Below are positions 13,964-25,416 of a stretch of DNA of 64,000 nt, piece after piece. Position 1 is the stretch's first letter. Each line of letters opens with the position of its first letter. Source of the stretch: Photorhabdus asymbiotica (GTDB lineage: Bacteria > Pseudomonadota > Gammaproteobacteria > Enterobacterales > Enterobacteriaceae); the NCBI RefSeq assembly GCF_003634575.1, contig NZ_RBLJ01000005.1, positions 1 through 64,000 of the forward strand, read 5' to 3'. Below the pieces are notes generated by a model. It searched no databases and was not told the DNA's origin. It worked only from the letters and a program-made list of their open reading frames with translations. Both the position numbers and the translations under genes were made by a program.

Positions 13964-14554
13964 TTACTGCGTTAAATTTATACCAATGTTGCTAATTGCT
14001 GACTCCCGGAGGTCAGCTTTCAATCCTTTAATCAACTCAATATCCCGCTCTTCACAGCCGGCTAATAAGCGATAAATCTCCCATTGAATATCCCATTCTT
14101 CTTCAATGGCAGGTAATTCTTTCAATTCTTCATCGGTCATTTCTTTCCCGGCCCGCGTCATTTCAAGCATAGCAACAGTACGAATTGAAATTTCACTCAC
14201 TGCAATGGCATGCATCAATGTTTCACCGCTCAGACGAGAATGGATAATTTCCCCTAATGCAATACACGCATCAATTGCCGGGTATACACCGTAAATATCG
14301 TAATCGTCTGCTGATGGAATAATCTGCTCTAACTTTTCCAGCTGATTATCAAAATTAACCTTAGCATCTTTTACAACTAATATTTCCCACACCAGATCCA
14401 AAATACGGCGGTAAAGAACAGGTTCTGCAAACCCAGTCTGACAACAGAACATTTGGTAATTTGGATACATCCGTTCGCATAAACTCGCCATAAAGGTCAA
14501 ATGCTGCCAACTTTCAAGTTTTTCCAGCCGTAAATGTATCGGGTTTCGTAACAT
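13964..14554 (-). CDS. yjaG: YjaG-like protein (DUF416)
   Basis: 196-residue cytoplasmic protein of unknown function, conserved between nfi and hupA in enterics. The N-terminus MLRNPIHLRLEKLESWQHLTFMASLCERMYPNY and the acidic helical body (KLEQIIPSADDYDIYGVYPA, IALGEIIHS) match the family. There is no signal peptide and no catalytic motif that I can point to. Synteny supports the name more than any known activity. Confidence 0.9.
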   Translation of the reverse strand: MLRNPIHLRLEKLESWQHLTFMASLCERMYPNYQMFCCQTGFAEPVLYRRILDLVWEILVVKDAKVNFDNQLEKLEQIIPSADDYDIYGVYPAIDACIALGEIIHSRLSGETLMHAIAVSEISIRTVAMLEMTRAGKEMTDEELKELPAIEEEWDIQWEIYRLLAGCEERDIELIKGLKADLRESAISNIGINLTQ

Positions 14555-14630
14555 TATTTCTTACTCATTATGCATAATGTGCTCCGCAGTTTACCTGAAA
14601 TTCAGGAATATCCACACGTTTACACCCAAT

Positions 14631-15299
14631 TTAAGGATTTTTCTGCATTATTTGTTTAAAAAAAGCCCTATTTGAGGCTATACCATCCGCCCAGCGGGTT
14701 GTTTCCGGCAGACGATAGCCTTTCACACAACGCTCCACCCATAGCAACGCACTATTAAGACTGATTTTATGCCCTGTGGAAATATACAATGGATTACAAC
14801 GTTTTTTACTTCGCCATACCCAACCAATCTGTTCCTCTTTATCCATTAGAGGCTGACAACTGCCAGGCTGCTCACCCAATGGCTCACTTTCACCACATAA
14901 ACGACGTTTTGCCACACCGATTGTCGGAACATTCGTCAGTAAACCAAAGTGGCTGGCAACACCTAAACGGCGTGGATGAGCAATACCATGACCGTCCACC
15001 ATCACCAGATCAGGTGTATGTTTCAGCAACTGCCAGGCAGCCATCAATGCAGGATATTCACGGAAAGAGAGTAAGCCAGGAATATAAGGCAGCGTAGTTT
15101 CAATTCTGGCCATCTGATATTCCACCAGCTCAAGCTCAGGGTAAGAGAGAACAACTATCGCTGCGCGGGTAATTCTTCCCTGCTGTTCAAAGCCCACATC
15201 AGCACCAGCAATCAGTTTTGGTGAGGAAAAATCATCATAACAGATAACCTGCTGAGCCTTTTCTATTTGTTCCTGACGTAATGCTTTTGTGTTGATCAT
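14631..15299 (-). CDS. nfi: Endonuclease V
   Basis: Repair nuclease cutting one phosphodiester 3' of deoxyinosine. 222 residues, near the usual 223. The metal-binding acidic residues are seen in [10 protein letters not shown] (near residue 35), [12 protein letters not shown] (near 89) and [15 protein letters not shown] (near 110). The [10 protein letters not shown] motif that recognises the lesion strand is intact. The gene starts 5 bases after the hemE stop, so it is cotranscribed with and probably coupled to hemE. Confidence 0.97.
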   Translation of the reverse strand: MINTKALRQEQIEKAQQVICYDDFSSPKLIAGADVGFEQQGRITRAAIVVLSYPELELVEYQMARIETTLPYIPGLLSFREYPALMAAWQLLKHTPDLVMVDGHGIAHPRRLGVASHFGLLTNVPTIGVAKRRLCGESEPLGEQPGSCQPLMDKEEQIGWVWRSKKRCNPLYISTGHKISLNSALLWVERCVKGYRLPETTRWADGIASNRAFFKQIMQKNP

Positions 15300-15304
15300 A
15301 TTTT

Positions 15305-16369
15305 TTACTGATGATATTTAGCTGAAAGTTTATGTACCGCCTCAACAAATACACCAGCGTGTTCTGGCAGTACATCCTGATGGATACCATGACCAAGGTT
15401 AAAAACATGACCAGAACCCACACCAAAACCTTGCAAAATTGTTAAAACTTCCTGTTCAATCCGTTCTGGAGAAGCATATAGCATGGATGGGTCCATATTG
15501 CCCTGCAAAGCCACTTTATTCCCCACACGACGACGAGCATCGGCAATATCTGTCGTCCAATCCAAACCAAGAGCATCACAACCGGTTTCAGCCATTGCTT
15601 CCAACCATTGCCCACCACCTTTGGTAAACAGTGTTACCGGCACACGACGACCTTCATTTTCACGGATCAGACCATCAACAATCTGATGCATATAACGCAA
15701 GGAAAACTCACGATAATCCCGGCCAGTCAGCACTCCTCCCCAGGTATCGAAAATCATCACAGACTGAGCGCCGGCTTTAATTTGGGCATTAAGGTAAAGG
15801 ATGACGCTATCTGCCAGTTTATCTAGCAATTGATGCATTACAGCCGGTTCGGCATACATCATTTTTTTAATTTTAGTGAATGCCTTGCTACTACCTCCTT
15901 CCACCATATAAGTCGCCAACGTCCACGGGCTACCGGAGAATCCAATCAAAGGAACCTGACCCGCCAGTGTCTTACGGATCACACGTACTGCATCCAACAC
16001 ATAGCTCAACTCCATTTCAGGATCAGGAATTGGCAGTTTTTCCACATCGGCACGACTTAAAATGGGAGATTTAAAACGCGGGCCTTCGCCTGCCTCAAAA
16101 TAGAGCCCTAACCCCATTGCATCAGGAATAGTGAGAATATCAGAGAAGAGAATCGCCGCATCTAGCGGATAACGTCGTAAAGGTTGCAAAGTGACTTCGC
16201 AAGCAAGTTCAGTGTTTTTACATAAAGAAATAAAATCACCGGCTTCAGCGCGAGTAACTTTATACTCAGGCAAGTAGCGGCCAGCCTGACGCATCATCCA
16301 TACAGGTGTAACATCAACGGGTTGGCGTAGTAAGGCTCGCAAATAGCGGTCGTTTTTCAACTCATTCAT
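15305..16369 (-). CDS. hemE: Uroporphyrinogen decarboxylase
   Basis: Decarboxylates four acetate side chains of uroporphyrinogen III to give coproporphyrinogen III in haem synthesis. I choose ATG 16369 ([20 protein letters not shown]), which has ggag 7 bases upstream and gives 354 residues like E. coli. The frame could begin four codons earlier at 16381. Signature motifs are [15 protein letters not shown] (substrate-binding Arg), [16 protein letters not shown], and [17 protein letters not shown]. First gene of hemE-nfi. Confidence 0.98.
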   Translation of the reverse strand: MNELKNDRYLRALLRQPVDVTPVWMMRQAGRYLPEYKVTRAEAGDFISLCKNTELACEVTLQPLRRYPLDAAILFSDILTIPDAMGLGLYFEAGEGPRFKSPILSRADVEKLPIPDPEMELSYVLDAVRVIRKTLAGQVPLIGFSGSPWTLATYMVEGGSSKAFTKIKKMMYAEPAVMHQLLDKLADSVILYLNAQIKAGAQSVMIFDTWGGVLTGRDYREFSLRYMHQIVDGLIRENEGRRVPVTLFTKGGGQWLEAMAETGCDALGLDWTTDIADARRRVGNKVALQGNMDPSMLYASPERIEQEVLTILQGFGVGSGHVFNLGHGIHQDVLPEHAGVFVEAVHKLSAKYHQ

Positions 16370-16478
16370 GACAGGCTCCATTTATTTATTGGCCGCAATA
16401 TTATCTGACTGCAATGATTAGGACATCCATTGTAACATGACAGATAAATCTCTCCCGTTGAATCGCGCCAACTATACA

Positions 16479-17252
16479 TTACGCATTTCGGCACAGCACA
16501 ACCGTATCTTCAATCAACCGACGGGCAATAGTATTGTGTGGTGGAATCAGTGGCAATTGGTCATAGTGATACCAATCTGCACTAATCAATTCTTTCGGAT
16601 CATGACAAATTTCACCACTTTCATAATCAGCCAGAAACGCCATCATTAATGAATGAGGGAAAGGCCATGGTTGGGAAGCGACATAACGTAAGTTGCGAAT
16701 TTTAATATTACTCTCTTCCATTACCTCACGGGATACTGCTTCTTCGAGTGTCTCACCAACTTCAACAAACCCAGCGAGCACAGTATGTATACCGCTACGA
16801 TGGTGCTGATGTTGGGCCAATAAAATCTGATCATCACGACGAATACCGACAATAATACAAGGCGCAATTTGCGGATAATAACGCTCGTGACAGTGGTGAC
16901 ACAGACAAGCCCATTCACTGACACTATGGTGCATTTCATTACCGCAATAACCACAATATTGGTGAGAGCGATAAAATTCCGCCAATTGAACACCCCGGCC
17001 AGCTAATTGAAACAATCCGCGCTCACTTGAAATAATTTCCCGTAGCGAAACCATATTGGAAGACATTTTTTGACGAATAAGCCAAACTTTCTCCCCCTGC
17101 CACTCACCAATAGGCAAGGCTATTTTTCCTTGCAATGACCATTGAGCCGCTATTCCAAAAGGTAATTCACCTTTAGGGAGCCAAATACGATTCTCATTGC
17201 TGATAATCCACCAGCCTCGTTCTATACCTGTTACTTGTTGTTGCATCATCAT
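16479..17252 (-). CDS. nudC: NADH pyrophosphatase / deNADding Nudix hydrolase
   Basis: Hydrolyses NAD(H) to NMN and AMP and removes NAD caps from RNA 5' ends. 257 residues, with a zinc ribbon near residues 98-120 (CGYCGNEM ... CLCHHC), a Nudix box [20 protein letters not shown], and the NudC-specific SQPWPFPHS just after it. The N-terminus [17 protein letters not shown] is slightly ragged. ATG 17252 is used, though the second or third Met could start translation. It lies upstream of hemE in the same direction with about 110 bases between them. Confidence 0.96.
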   Translation of the reverse strand: MMMQQQVTGIERGWWIISNENRIWLPKGELPFGIAAQWSLQGKIALPIGEWQGEKVWLIRQKMSSNMVSLREIISSERGLFQLAGRGVQLAEFYRSHQYCGYCGNEMHHSVSEWACLCHHCHERYYPQIAPCIIVGIRRDDQILLAQHQHHRSGIHTVLAGFVEVGETLEEAVSREVMEESNIKIRNLRYVASQPWPFPHSLMMAFLADYESGEICHDPKELISADWYHYDQLPLIPPHNTIARRLIEDTVVLCRNA

Positions 17253-17351
17253 TATGACATCTTACTGGTTATAAATATCTGTATAAATCATACGCTTTTT
17301 AGTTAAAAAAGCGTGTTCTTGTTACTTATTTATCACGAGGAACACGATACC

Positions 17352-18014
17352 ATGTCACAACTGCTTGCAGTATTTGATCTAGATGACACCTTAATTTCCG
17401 GTGATTCCAGCGCTATATGGACAGAGTTTCTATGGGAAAAAGGTATCATTACTGATCCAAGTTTTATCGAAGCAGATAAAAAAATGATGGCTGATTACAA
17501 CGCTGGTTCACTGGATATGAGTGGTTATCTGGCATTTAGCCTGCAAACACTGCATAAAGTTCCACAGGAACAAGTTGATCTTTGGCTGGCTGAATTTATT
17601 AATGAAAAAATCAAACCTCGATTTTATCCGCAAGCCAAAGCGCTTATTACTGAGTATCAACAGCAGCAAGTCCCAGTTATGATCATCTCAGCCACAGTCT
17701 CTTTTATTGTGAAAAAGATTGCTATCGAATTAGGTATTCACACTGCTCTGGGCATTGATATGGTGGTGGAAAATGGCTGTTATACCGGCCAAATAGACGG
17801 TATTGCGACTTTTCGGGAAGGTAAAGTAAAACGGATAAAACAGTGGCTGGAACAACAAAATAATTATCCTGAAATTATTCGTTTTTACAGTGATTCAATT
17901 AATGATCTGCCAATGTGCCAATTTGCTGATGAGGTAATTACGGTCAATGCCGATGCCCGTTTAAAAGCCGAAGCACAACAACATGGCTGGCAACAATTAA
18001 CCTGGTCATTGTAA
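17352..18014 (+). CDS. HAD-superfamily subfamily IB phosphatase (SerB-like)
   Basis: Probable cytoplasmic phosphomonoesterase of the phosphoserine-phosphatase-like IB group (TIGR01490 type). Motif I is AVFDLDDTLISGDSS, motif II is MIISATVSFIV, motif III Lys is in REGKVKRI, and motif IV is FYSDSINDLPM. All four are intact, so an active enzyme is expected; the substrate is unknown. Start ATG 17352 follows gagg, and an upstream in-frame start would add 13 atypical residues. In E. coli, rsd occupies the place between nudC and thiC; here this gene does. The last codons and 3' flank recur at 21541, flanking an inserted cassette. Confidence 0.88.
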   Translation: MSQLLAVFDLDDTLISGDSSAIWTEFLWEKGIITDPSFIEADKKMMADYNAGSLDMSGYLAFSLQTLHKVPQEQVDLWLAEFINEKIKPRFYPQAKALITEYQQQQVPVMIISATVSFIVKKIAIELGIHTALGIDMVVENGCYTGQIDGIATFREGKVKRIKQWLEQQNNYPEIIRFYSDSINDLPMCQFADEVITVNADARLKAEAQQHGWQQLTWSL

Positions 18015-18100
18015 ATACTTTCAATCAGTAAGGGTTGTAGTTTTCATAATCCCTTCTATACTACTGTTTACTTTCTTGTCGGAGTGCCTAGCGTAAGCTG
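17958..18100 (+). repeat. 143-bp direct repeat, left copy
   Basis: Covers the last 18 codons of the HAD phosphatase gene, its 3' flank with an aaggg/ccctt hairpin, and the first 26 bases of a TPP riboswitch, ending gcctagcgtaagctg at 18100. The copy at 21541-21683 has the same length, with three mismatches visible on alignment by eye (two near the left end, one at catAatc/cacAatc). Beyond 18100 and 21683 the sequences differ. Confidence 0.95.
18075..18100 (+). promoter_or_regulatory. Orphan 5' fragment of a TPP riboswitch
   Basis: cttgtcggagtgcc plus tagcgtaagctg are the P1 and P2 5' strands of the TPP aptamer, identical to 21658-21683. The partner strands (ggctgaga, cctgatc, the 3' P1 arm) are missing here because the cassette interrupts the leader. 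It cannot fold as a thiamine sensor and is a scar of the insertion. Confidence 0.85.
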
Positions 18101-18119
18101 CTTTGCCGTATTATATTAA

Positions 18120-19589
18120 TTAGATAATCATTGAGTGTATTGCGTTATTTAACATCTCTGCATTCGTATAGTAATCCAAAATACAGGTTGGAGGTATAGT
18201 GGCCGACAAGGAGTGTGCCACTATATTATTCAGAGGATATAGGCTGTATGCCCCTTCCCTCCCACCTGAAATGATGTGCTCAAGATAAACAGGCTTAGTT
18301 TGTATGGTAGGATAATTGAAGAAACACGGAGAGCCGTTTATCAATTTCTCAGGAGTAAGATCGGATATAGCCACGCCACTGTGAAGATAAAAATCGATAA
18401 ACGCGAATTCTATCTGACGCATCTCATCAAGAACATCCATACAAATAAAATTATCGAAAACCATTTTCTGTGATTCGTTCATAGCCGTATTGCAAACCAG
18501 TTCATTTAAAAAAATATGTTCAGATAACTGACTTGGTATTTCAATAGTTGCGCGGAAATCACTGTGATAAAGACCTCCATTAATGCTAGACATACCGATA
18601 CTAATCAGATGACCAATTTCATGAACCACCGTTTTTATTTCAGCGATTCCCAGTGGTTGATGAAATAAGGCAGATTTTAGATAAGTGGTTGATACAGAGC
18701 TATCAAAAATTTCGTCACAGGATATTGCTGTCACTGTACATTGTATTTGACATACTTGTATGACAAAACAAAATGAACGATCATTATGAGTTGATACACG
18801 AATAACATACCTATTCATCGACTCATGCTCAATACTAAAATGTGCCTGGCTATGCTTATTAAAGTAAGTGAAAATCAACCCGAGTATTTCAGACAAGTGA
18901 AAATTAAAACATGGCAACGATAGTCTATTTACTAGATTTTTCTGGTACATACGGAATGTGGCTGGATCAGTGAACTGTTTTACATCAATTCCAAAGTGAT
19001 CACAAAGAGCTTTTAATGAACTTATAAGTTTATGATAATAGATTTCCAAAGTGTTCTTAACATTCTCAGGATCCTTATTGAAAAGATAATTACATTTATA
19101 TGAAGCAAAATCTTTATACCCTAACCTTTGCACAAAATAATTTCTTGCTCCAACCATTTTATCTATAAGATAAAAAATTTTATTTAAAACTTCCTTATTC
19201 ACATCATTAATCGAGTGTTTAACTTCATATGCTATATGTAGATTATCTATATTATTGCAATCGGAAAAAAATGATTTAAGGTGATGCTTATCTGTAGATA
19301 TAAAATTCATACCACTAATATCAGACAGTAATTTATCAGTTAAAAACCTAATAATATTTTTCAGATTTTTAATTTCATTAAAAACATTAACATTACCATT
19401 ATATATTCCATGCCCAATATAAATATCTTTGGCGAACCCCTCCCAATTTGGAATATGAATGACACAATCCGCTAATTTTTTCTCAAGTTGGCTGAATGTC
19501 AAGAAAAAATTATTATGAGATATCTGTTCAAGAATATATTTATCATGCAAAATAGCCATTTCTGAATGAATAGAATTTATGTTCTGCAT
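18120..19589 (-). CDS. M3-like (thimet oligopeptidase-type) zinc metallopeptidase
   Basis: Likely cytoplasmic oligopeptidase. HEIGH at about residues 323-327 provides two zinc ligands and the catalytic Glu, and about 30 residues later IPSQLSEH supplies the third ligand Glu (about 357), the M3 pattern. Upstream, GARNYFVQRLGYKDFASYKC resembles the M3 helical region. At 489 residues it is much shorter than the usual 650-700, and the N-terminal half is poorly conserved. Start ATG 19589 has ggag 7 bases upstream; a TTG four codons earlier is less likely. It overlaps the HD-like gene by about 13 bases and is third in the MFS-HD-peptidase operon. No signal peptide. The gene is visibly AT-rich and has no counterpart at this place in E. 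coli. It could mature or degrade a peptide exported by the MFS partner; that is inference. Confidence 0.75.
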   Translation of the reverse strand: MQNINSIHSEMAILHDKYILEQISHNNFFLTFSQLEKKLADCVIHIPNWEGFAKDIYIGHGIYNGNVNVFNEIKNLKNIIRFLTDKLLSDISGMNFISTDKHHLKSFFSDCNNIDNLHIAYEVKHSINDVNKEVLNKIFYLIDKMVGARNYFVQRLGYKDFASYKCNYLFNKDPENVKNTLEIYYHKLISSLKALCDHFGIDVKQFTDPATFRMYQKNLVNRLSLPCFNFHLSEILGLIFTYFNKHSQAHFSIEHESMNRYVIRVSTHNDRSFCFVIQVCQIQCTVTAISCDEIFDSSVSTTYLKSALFHQPLGIAEIKTVVHEIGHLISIGMSSINGGLYHSDFRATIEIPSQLSEHIFLNELVCNTAMNESQKMVFDNFICMDVLDEMRQIEFAFIDFYLHSGVAISDLTPEKLINGSPCFFNYPTIQTKPVYLEHIISGGREGAYSLYPLNNIVAHSLSATIPPTCILDYYTNAEMLNNAIHSMII

Positions 19590-20131
19590 GATAAACTCCA
19601 AAACCTATTAAAATCAATTTGTATACCATGACAACAATAAGATAATATCGGGAATAACTTCTTAAGATGTTCCCTTGCATCTTGGTATGTAAAAATGCCT
19701 TTCTTTTCTACACACCATATTATCTGTTCAAGTATGTCAGCGACAATAATGTTAGCCAAATTAGAGAATATATCTTCAGGAATTGAAATATCTTCAGTCT
19801 GAGATCTTAGTGTTACAACATCATCATTCTTTGATATATTATCATAATTTTTTACATAATGAACTTCCCCATAATAATAAATAAGTAGTTCAACATCTTT
19901 TCCAACAATTTGTCGTAATTGTTCTCTATCTTTATAACTTGCACCGGAGTTATTATATATTGAATTTTCATCATATATAGAATGTAACATTCCTGCATTA
20001 CATACTGATTCTTCACAACCATATTTATTTAACAATTTAGCAGTATTAACCAAGTGTGACGAATGATGACGATCGTATATCTTGTCTTTATCAATTTGGT
20101 AAAACTTTTTAACTTTTGTCAATATGCTCAT
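19577..20131 (-). CDS. HD-like protein resembling DUF6817
   Basis: 184 residues. SSHLVNTAKLLNKYGCEESVCNAGMLHSIY places histidines near residues 22-26 and His50-Ser51 in a pattern typical of HD-fold metal-binding proteins. GMLHSIYDEN followed by REQLRQIVGKDVELLIYYYG is close to what I recall of DUF6817, whose function is unknown. The second half is helical without motifs. ATG 20131 overlaps the MFS stop (ATGA), and its end overlaps the peptidase start, so all three are translationally coupled. No signal peptide. A phosphohydrolase-like or dioxygenase-like HD activity is possible but not shown. Confidence 0.6.
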   Translation of the reverse strand: MSILTKVKKFYQIDKDKIYDRHHSSHLVNTAKLLNKYGCEESVCNAGMLHSIYDENSIYNNSGASYKDREQLRQIVGKDVELLIYYYGEVHYVKNYDNISKNDDVVTLRSQTEDISIPEDIFSNLANIIVADILEQIIWCVEKKGIFTYQDAREHLKKLFPILSYCCHGIQIDFNRFWSLSCRT

Positions 20132-21369
20132 AAATCACCATAATTTTTATCATAAATAGAATCTATTTCTTCTTTATTTTTACTAAGTAAATCATCAAAC
20201 ATAGGAATATATTTCAGTAATAGAGCAACAACACATATTAGAAAACCACCAATAAGAAGTACAATAGAATAATTCCATTTTTCTATTATCATAGAGAAAA
20301 GGATGAAACCAAAAGGATTTCCTAACCCAATAAAAGCAGTATGAATGGTCTGTATTTTTACTCTATGTCTTTCAGGTATAGCAATGGAACGACTGGATTC
20401 TATACTGATATTATTCAGTACAACAGATACTCCAATTAAAAAAGCCAAAAGACACCATACAATATGGCTGATGAAGAAAGATAAACCGACCAAACATAAT
20501 CCTATCATGAAAAATGAGAAAATAACGGTACGTACTTTACCGTATATTTTTTCAAAATAGGATTGGAAAAATACTGAAGCACAGATTGCACCAATAGCAG
20601 CACTCGCTTCTATTATTCCGATCACAATAGCACTTGAATGTTTTACTGACTCTACAAAATATGGAATAACAAGAGAAGAAAACGGAACCAGAATCATATT
20701 CACTAACAGTGATGAAAGGGCCCAATACGGCTCAAAACGATAACGAAAGAAAAGTCTTAGGCTGTTAAGTGCAGAAGAAGGATTATATTCCTTCTTCTGT
20801 AAGATCCCTATCCCCCGATTGTTTATTCCATATAAAATGTATACGGATAGGACAATTAACCCACATAACGTCCATGTCATATTAATTATCCCTATAACTT
20901 CATATCCTGCCATTCCTAAACCGATACCAAACACATTCAGAGACGCCTGCAACAAAAATGTCTTACGATATGCCTCATCAAGTTCATGTTTACTGACAAT
21001 AAATGGGATATAAGCATTCACAACAGGAGAATAAAGAGCATCGATTAAGCCAAGTATAATACTAATGATGAAGAAAAAATATATTGACCCATCGTAACTA
21101 ATGTTATAAAGGTAATATATTGTTAAAAAAAGAAATATAAGATTGAGTGCAACGAGAATTTTTTTCTTATCAAGATGGTCAAAAAGGTGTGACAGAACAA
21201 GCCCTGAAATAGTTCTTGAAAGAAAATAAACAAAAAGAAAATACGAAGACAATATTAGATGGTTACTCTTAATAAGACTTAAAGTGACCAGAGCTACAAT
21301 TATTCGTGAACTCAAAATATATAATGCTTCCGAAGATCGTATTTTCCAAAAATCATCATTTAACTTCAC
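20128..21369 (-). CDS. MFS transporter of the inserted cassette
   Basis: 413 residues with about 12 hydrophobic segments and MFS features: LSHLFDHLDKKKILVALNLI between TM2 and TM3 as a weak motif A, and a cytoplasmic central loop near residues 190-210 with GIGILQKKEYN. The start is GTG 21369, the first possible start after an in-frame stop, with a weak agga upstream. It is first in the operon, followed by the HD-like gene (4-base overlap). Export of a small product made or processed by its partners is the simplest reading, but the substrate is unknown. AT-rich like the rest of the cassette. Confidence 0.82.
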   Translation of the reverse strand: MKLNDDFWKIRSSEALYILSSRIIVALVTLSLIKSNHLILSSYFLFVYFLSRTISGLVLSHLFDHLDKKKILVALNLIFLFLTIYYLYNISYDGSIYFFFIISIILGLIDALYSPVVNAYIPFIVSKHELDEAYRKTFLLQASLNVFGIGLGMAGYEVIGIINMTWTLCGLIVLSVYILYGINNRGIGILQKKEYNPSSALNSLRLFFRYRFEPYWALSSLLVNMILVPFSSLVIPYFVESVKHSSAIVIGIIEASAAIGAICASVFFQSYFEKIYGKVRTVIFSFFMIGLCLVGLSFFISHIVWCLLAFLIGVSVVLNNISIESSRSIAIPERHRVKIQTIHTAFIGLGNPFGFILFSMIIEKWNYSIVLLIGGFLICVVALLLKYIPMFDDLLSKNKEEIDSIYDKNYGDL

Positions 21370-21506
21370 TGGGAATAATCCTATTCATTTCTCGCTGATA
21401 CTATCTTCGATAGCATGCCCGATTAAAAAAATTTTTCCATTTGTTCACTAAAAAATTAATAAACATGAGAAACTGATCACAAAATAATCAAAGCCATGAA
21501 AGACTG

Positions 21507-21527
21507 ATCACAAAATAATTTTGTGAT
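21507..21527. promoter_or_regulatory. Palindromic operator-like site upstream of the MFS cassette
   Basis: A perfect inverted repeat, atcacaaaat and attttgtgat around one central base. The left half with its flank (gaaactgatcacaaaataat) recurs about 31 bases away near 21466-21485. It lies about 140 bases before the MFS start and just inside the right repeat copy. It could be a regulator operator or, on the minus strand, part of the cassette promoter region. The remainder of 21370-21540 holds no convincing gene. Confidence 0.45.
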
Positions 21528-21540
21528 TACTATCAATATC

Positions 21541-21683
21541 CGTTTAAAAACCCAAGCACAACAACATGGCTGGCAACAATTAACCTGGTCATTGTAAATA
21601 CTTTCAATCAGTAAGGGTTGTAGTTTTCACAATCCCTTCTATACTACTGTTTACTTTCTTGTCGGAGTGCCTAGCGTAAGCTG
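21541..21683 (+). repeat. 143-bp direct repeat, right copy
   Basis: Matches 17958-18100 with three mismatches. It carries a dead copy of the last 18 codons of the HAD phosphatase gene with its stop codon, the hairpin, and the 5' part of the TPP riboswitch, which here continues into the complete aptamer. Recombination between the two copies would remove 3583 bases and restore a simple HAD gene-thiC junction. Confidence 0.95.
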
Positions 21684-21766
21684 TTTTATCGCAGCATACA
21701 CAGGCTGAGACCGTTAATTCGGGATCCGCGGAACCTGATCGGGTTAAGACCCGCGAAGGGAACAAG
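21658..21766 (+). promoter_or_regulatory. TPP (thi-box) riboswitch controlling thiCEFSGH
   Basis: Diagnostic aptamer segments are present in order: cttgtcggagtgcc, ggctgaga at about 21703, gaacctgatc at 21731, gggttaagaccc, gcgaagggaacaag. The outer stem P1 pairs cttgt with acaag. The aptamer sits about 120 bases upstream of the thiC start, so thiamine pyrophosphate should shut down translation or transcription of the operon. Its first 26 bases lie within the right 143-bp repeat. Confidence 0.95.
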
Positions 21767-21877
21767 AGTAATCAATCGCTGTCGGCTCACTCGGTTTTCT
21801 TACCAAGAGTCCATCCAGCCACCAATTATTACTCCCTGCGAGCTCCAGACAAGCAACTTTCCCAATAACACTGTTAG

Positions 21878-24468
<2,591 letters not shown>

Positions 24469-24479
<11 letters not shown>

Positions 24480-25218
24480 TCAAGAATTTATGCGTTACAG
24501 CCGACAACTACTGTTGGAAGATATTGGCCCTGAAGGGCAGGAAAAACTGAAATCCAGCAGTGTACTGATTGTTGGTCTGGGGGGGTTAGGCGCTCCTGCA
24601 TCTCTCTATCTGGCTGCTGCGGGTGTGGGAACAATTTATCTCGCTGATAATGATCAATTGCATATCTCCAATTTACAACGGCAAATACTCTACCGTACTG
24701 AAGATATCCCTTCCGCAAAAGTAGAGCTTGCAGCCAATCAACTCAATGCGCTAAATCCACTGATAAAAACAACAGTATTTAATCAACGTCAGGATGTGGA
24801 ATCCCTGACAAAAATCGTGAAACAGGTCGATTTAGTTCTCGACTGCTGCGACAACATGGCAACCCGTCACGCTATCAATGCCGCTTGTGTGGCAGCGCGA
24901 AAACCATTAATCAGCGGTAGTGCGGTCGGATTCAGTGGCCAACTGATGGTGTTTGAACCCCCTTACCCTCACGGCTGCTATACCTGTCTCTACCCTGAGC
25001 AAGAAGAACCCCAGCGAAATTGCCGGACTGCGGGTGTATTAGGTCCAGTCGTTGGTGTTATCGGCACATTGCAGGCACTGGAAGCCATCAAAATGTTAAC
25101 CGGGCTTCCCTCTCCATTAAGCGGCAAACTCCGGTTGTTTGATGGTAAACAACAAAGCTGGAGCACATTACAACTCAGCCAGTCACGGCAATGCCCAATT
25201 TGCGGGGATATAGCATGA
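24469..25218 (+). CDS. thiF: ThiS adenylyltransferase
   Basis: E1-like enzyme that adenylates the C-terminal glycine of ThiS for sulfur transfer. 249 residues. It has the nucleotide-binding [20 protein letters not shown], adenylation residues in [14 protein letters not shown], two zinc Cys pairs (CYTC and CPIC near the end), and the catalytic Cys in NCRTAGV. ATG 24469 overlaps the thiE end by 11 bases. Its stop overlaps the thiS start. Confidence 0.96.
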
Positions 25219-25415
25219 AAATTACGGTAAACGACCAAACAATAGAGATTACCGCTCCTCTGGTTGTACAACAATTGCTGGAACAACTTGGGCAGATGCA
25301 ACCGGGAACATCACTAGCCATTAACCAAACCATTATTCCGCGTTCTGAGTGGAATACGTATCCGGTTAATGATGGGGACAGTATCCTTTTATTTCAGGCG
25401 ATTGCAGGAGGTTGA
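25215..25415 (+). CDS. thiS: Sulfur carrier protein ThiS
   Basis: 66-residue ubiquitin-fold carrier that delivers sulfur, as a C-terminal thiocarboxylate, to ThiG. It starts at ATG 25215, overlapping the thiF stop as ATGA, and ends in LFQAIAGG with the essential Gly-Gly. The longer frame from 25191 lies in thiF and is not used. Confidence 0.96.
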   Translation: MKITVNDQTIEITAPLVVQQLLEQLGQMQPGTSLAINQTIIPRSEWNTYPVNDGDSILLFQAIAGG

Positions 25416-25416
25416 T

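Noticed and set aside
21370-21466. Tiny peptides upstream of the MFS gene (10 and 21 codons) as a precursor for the M3 peptidase
   Set aside because: MNRIIPSEVK overlaps the MFS start and the 21-codon frame lacks a ribosome-binding site; no evidence that either is translated.
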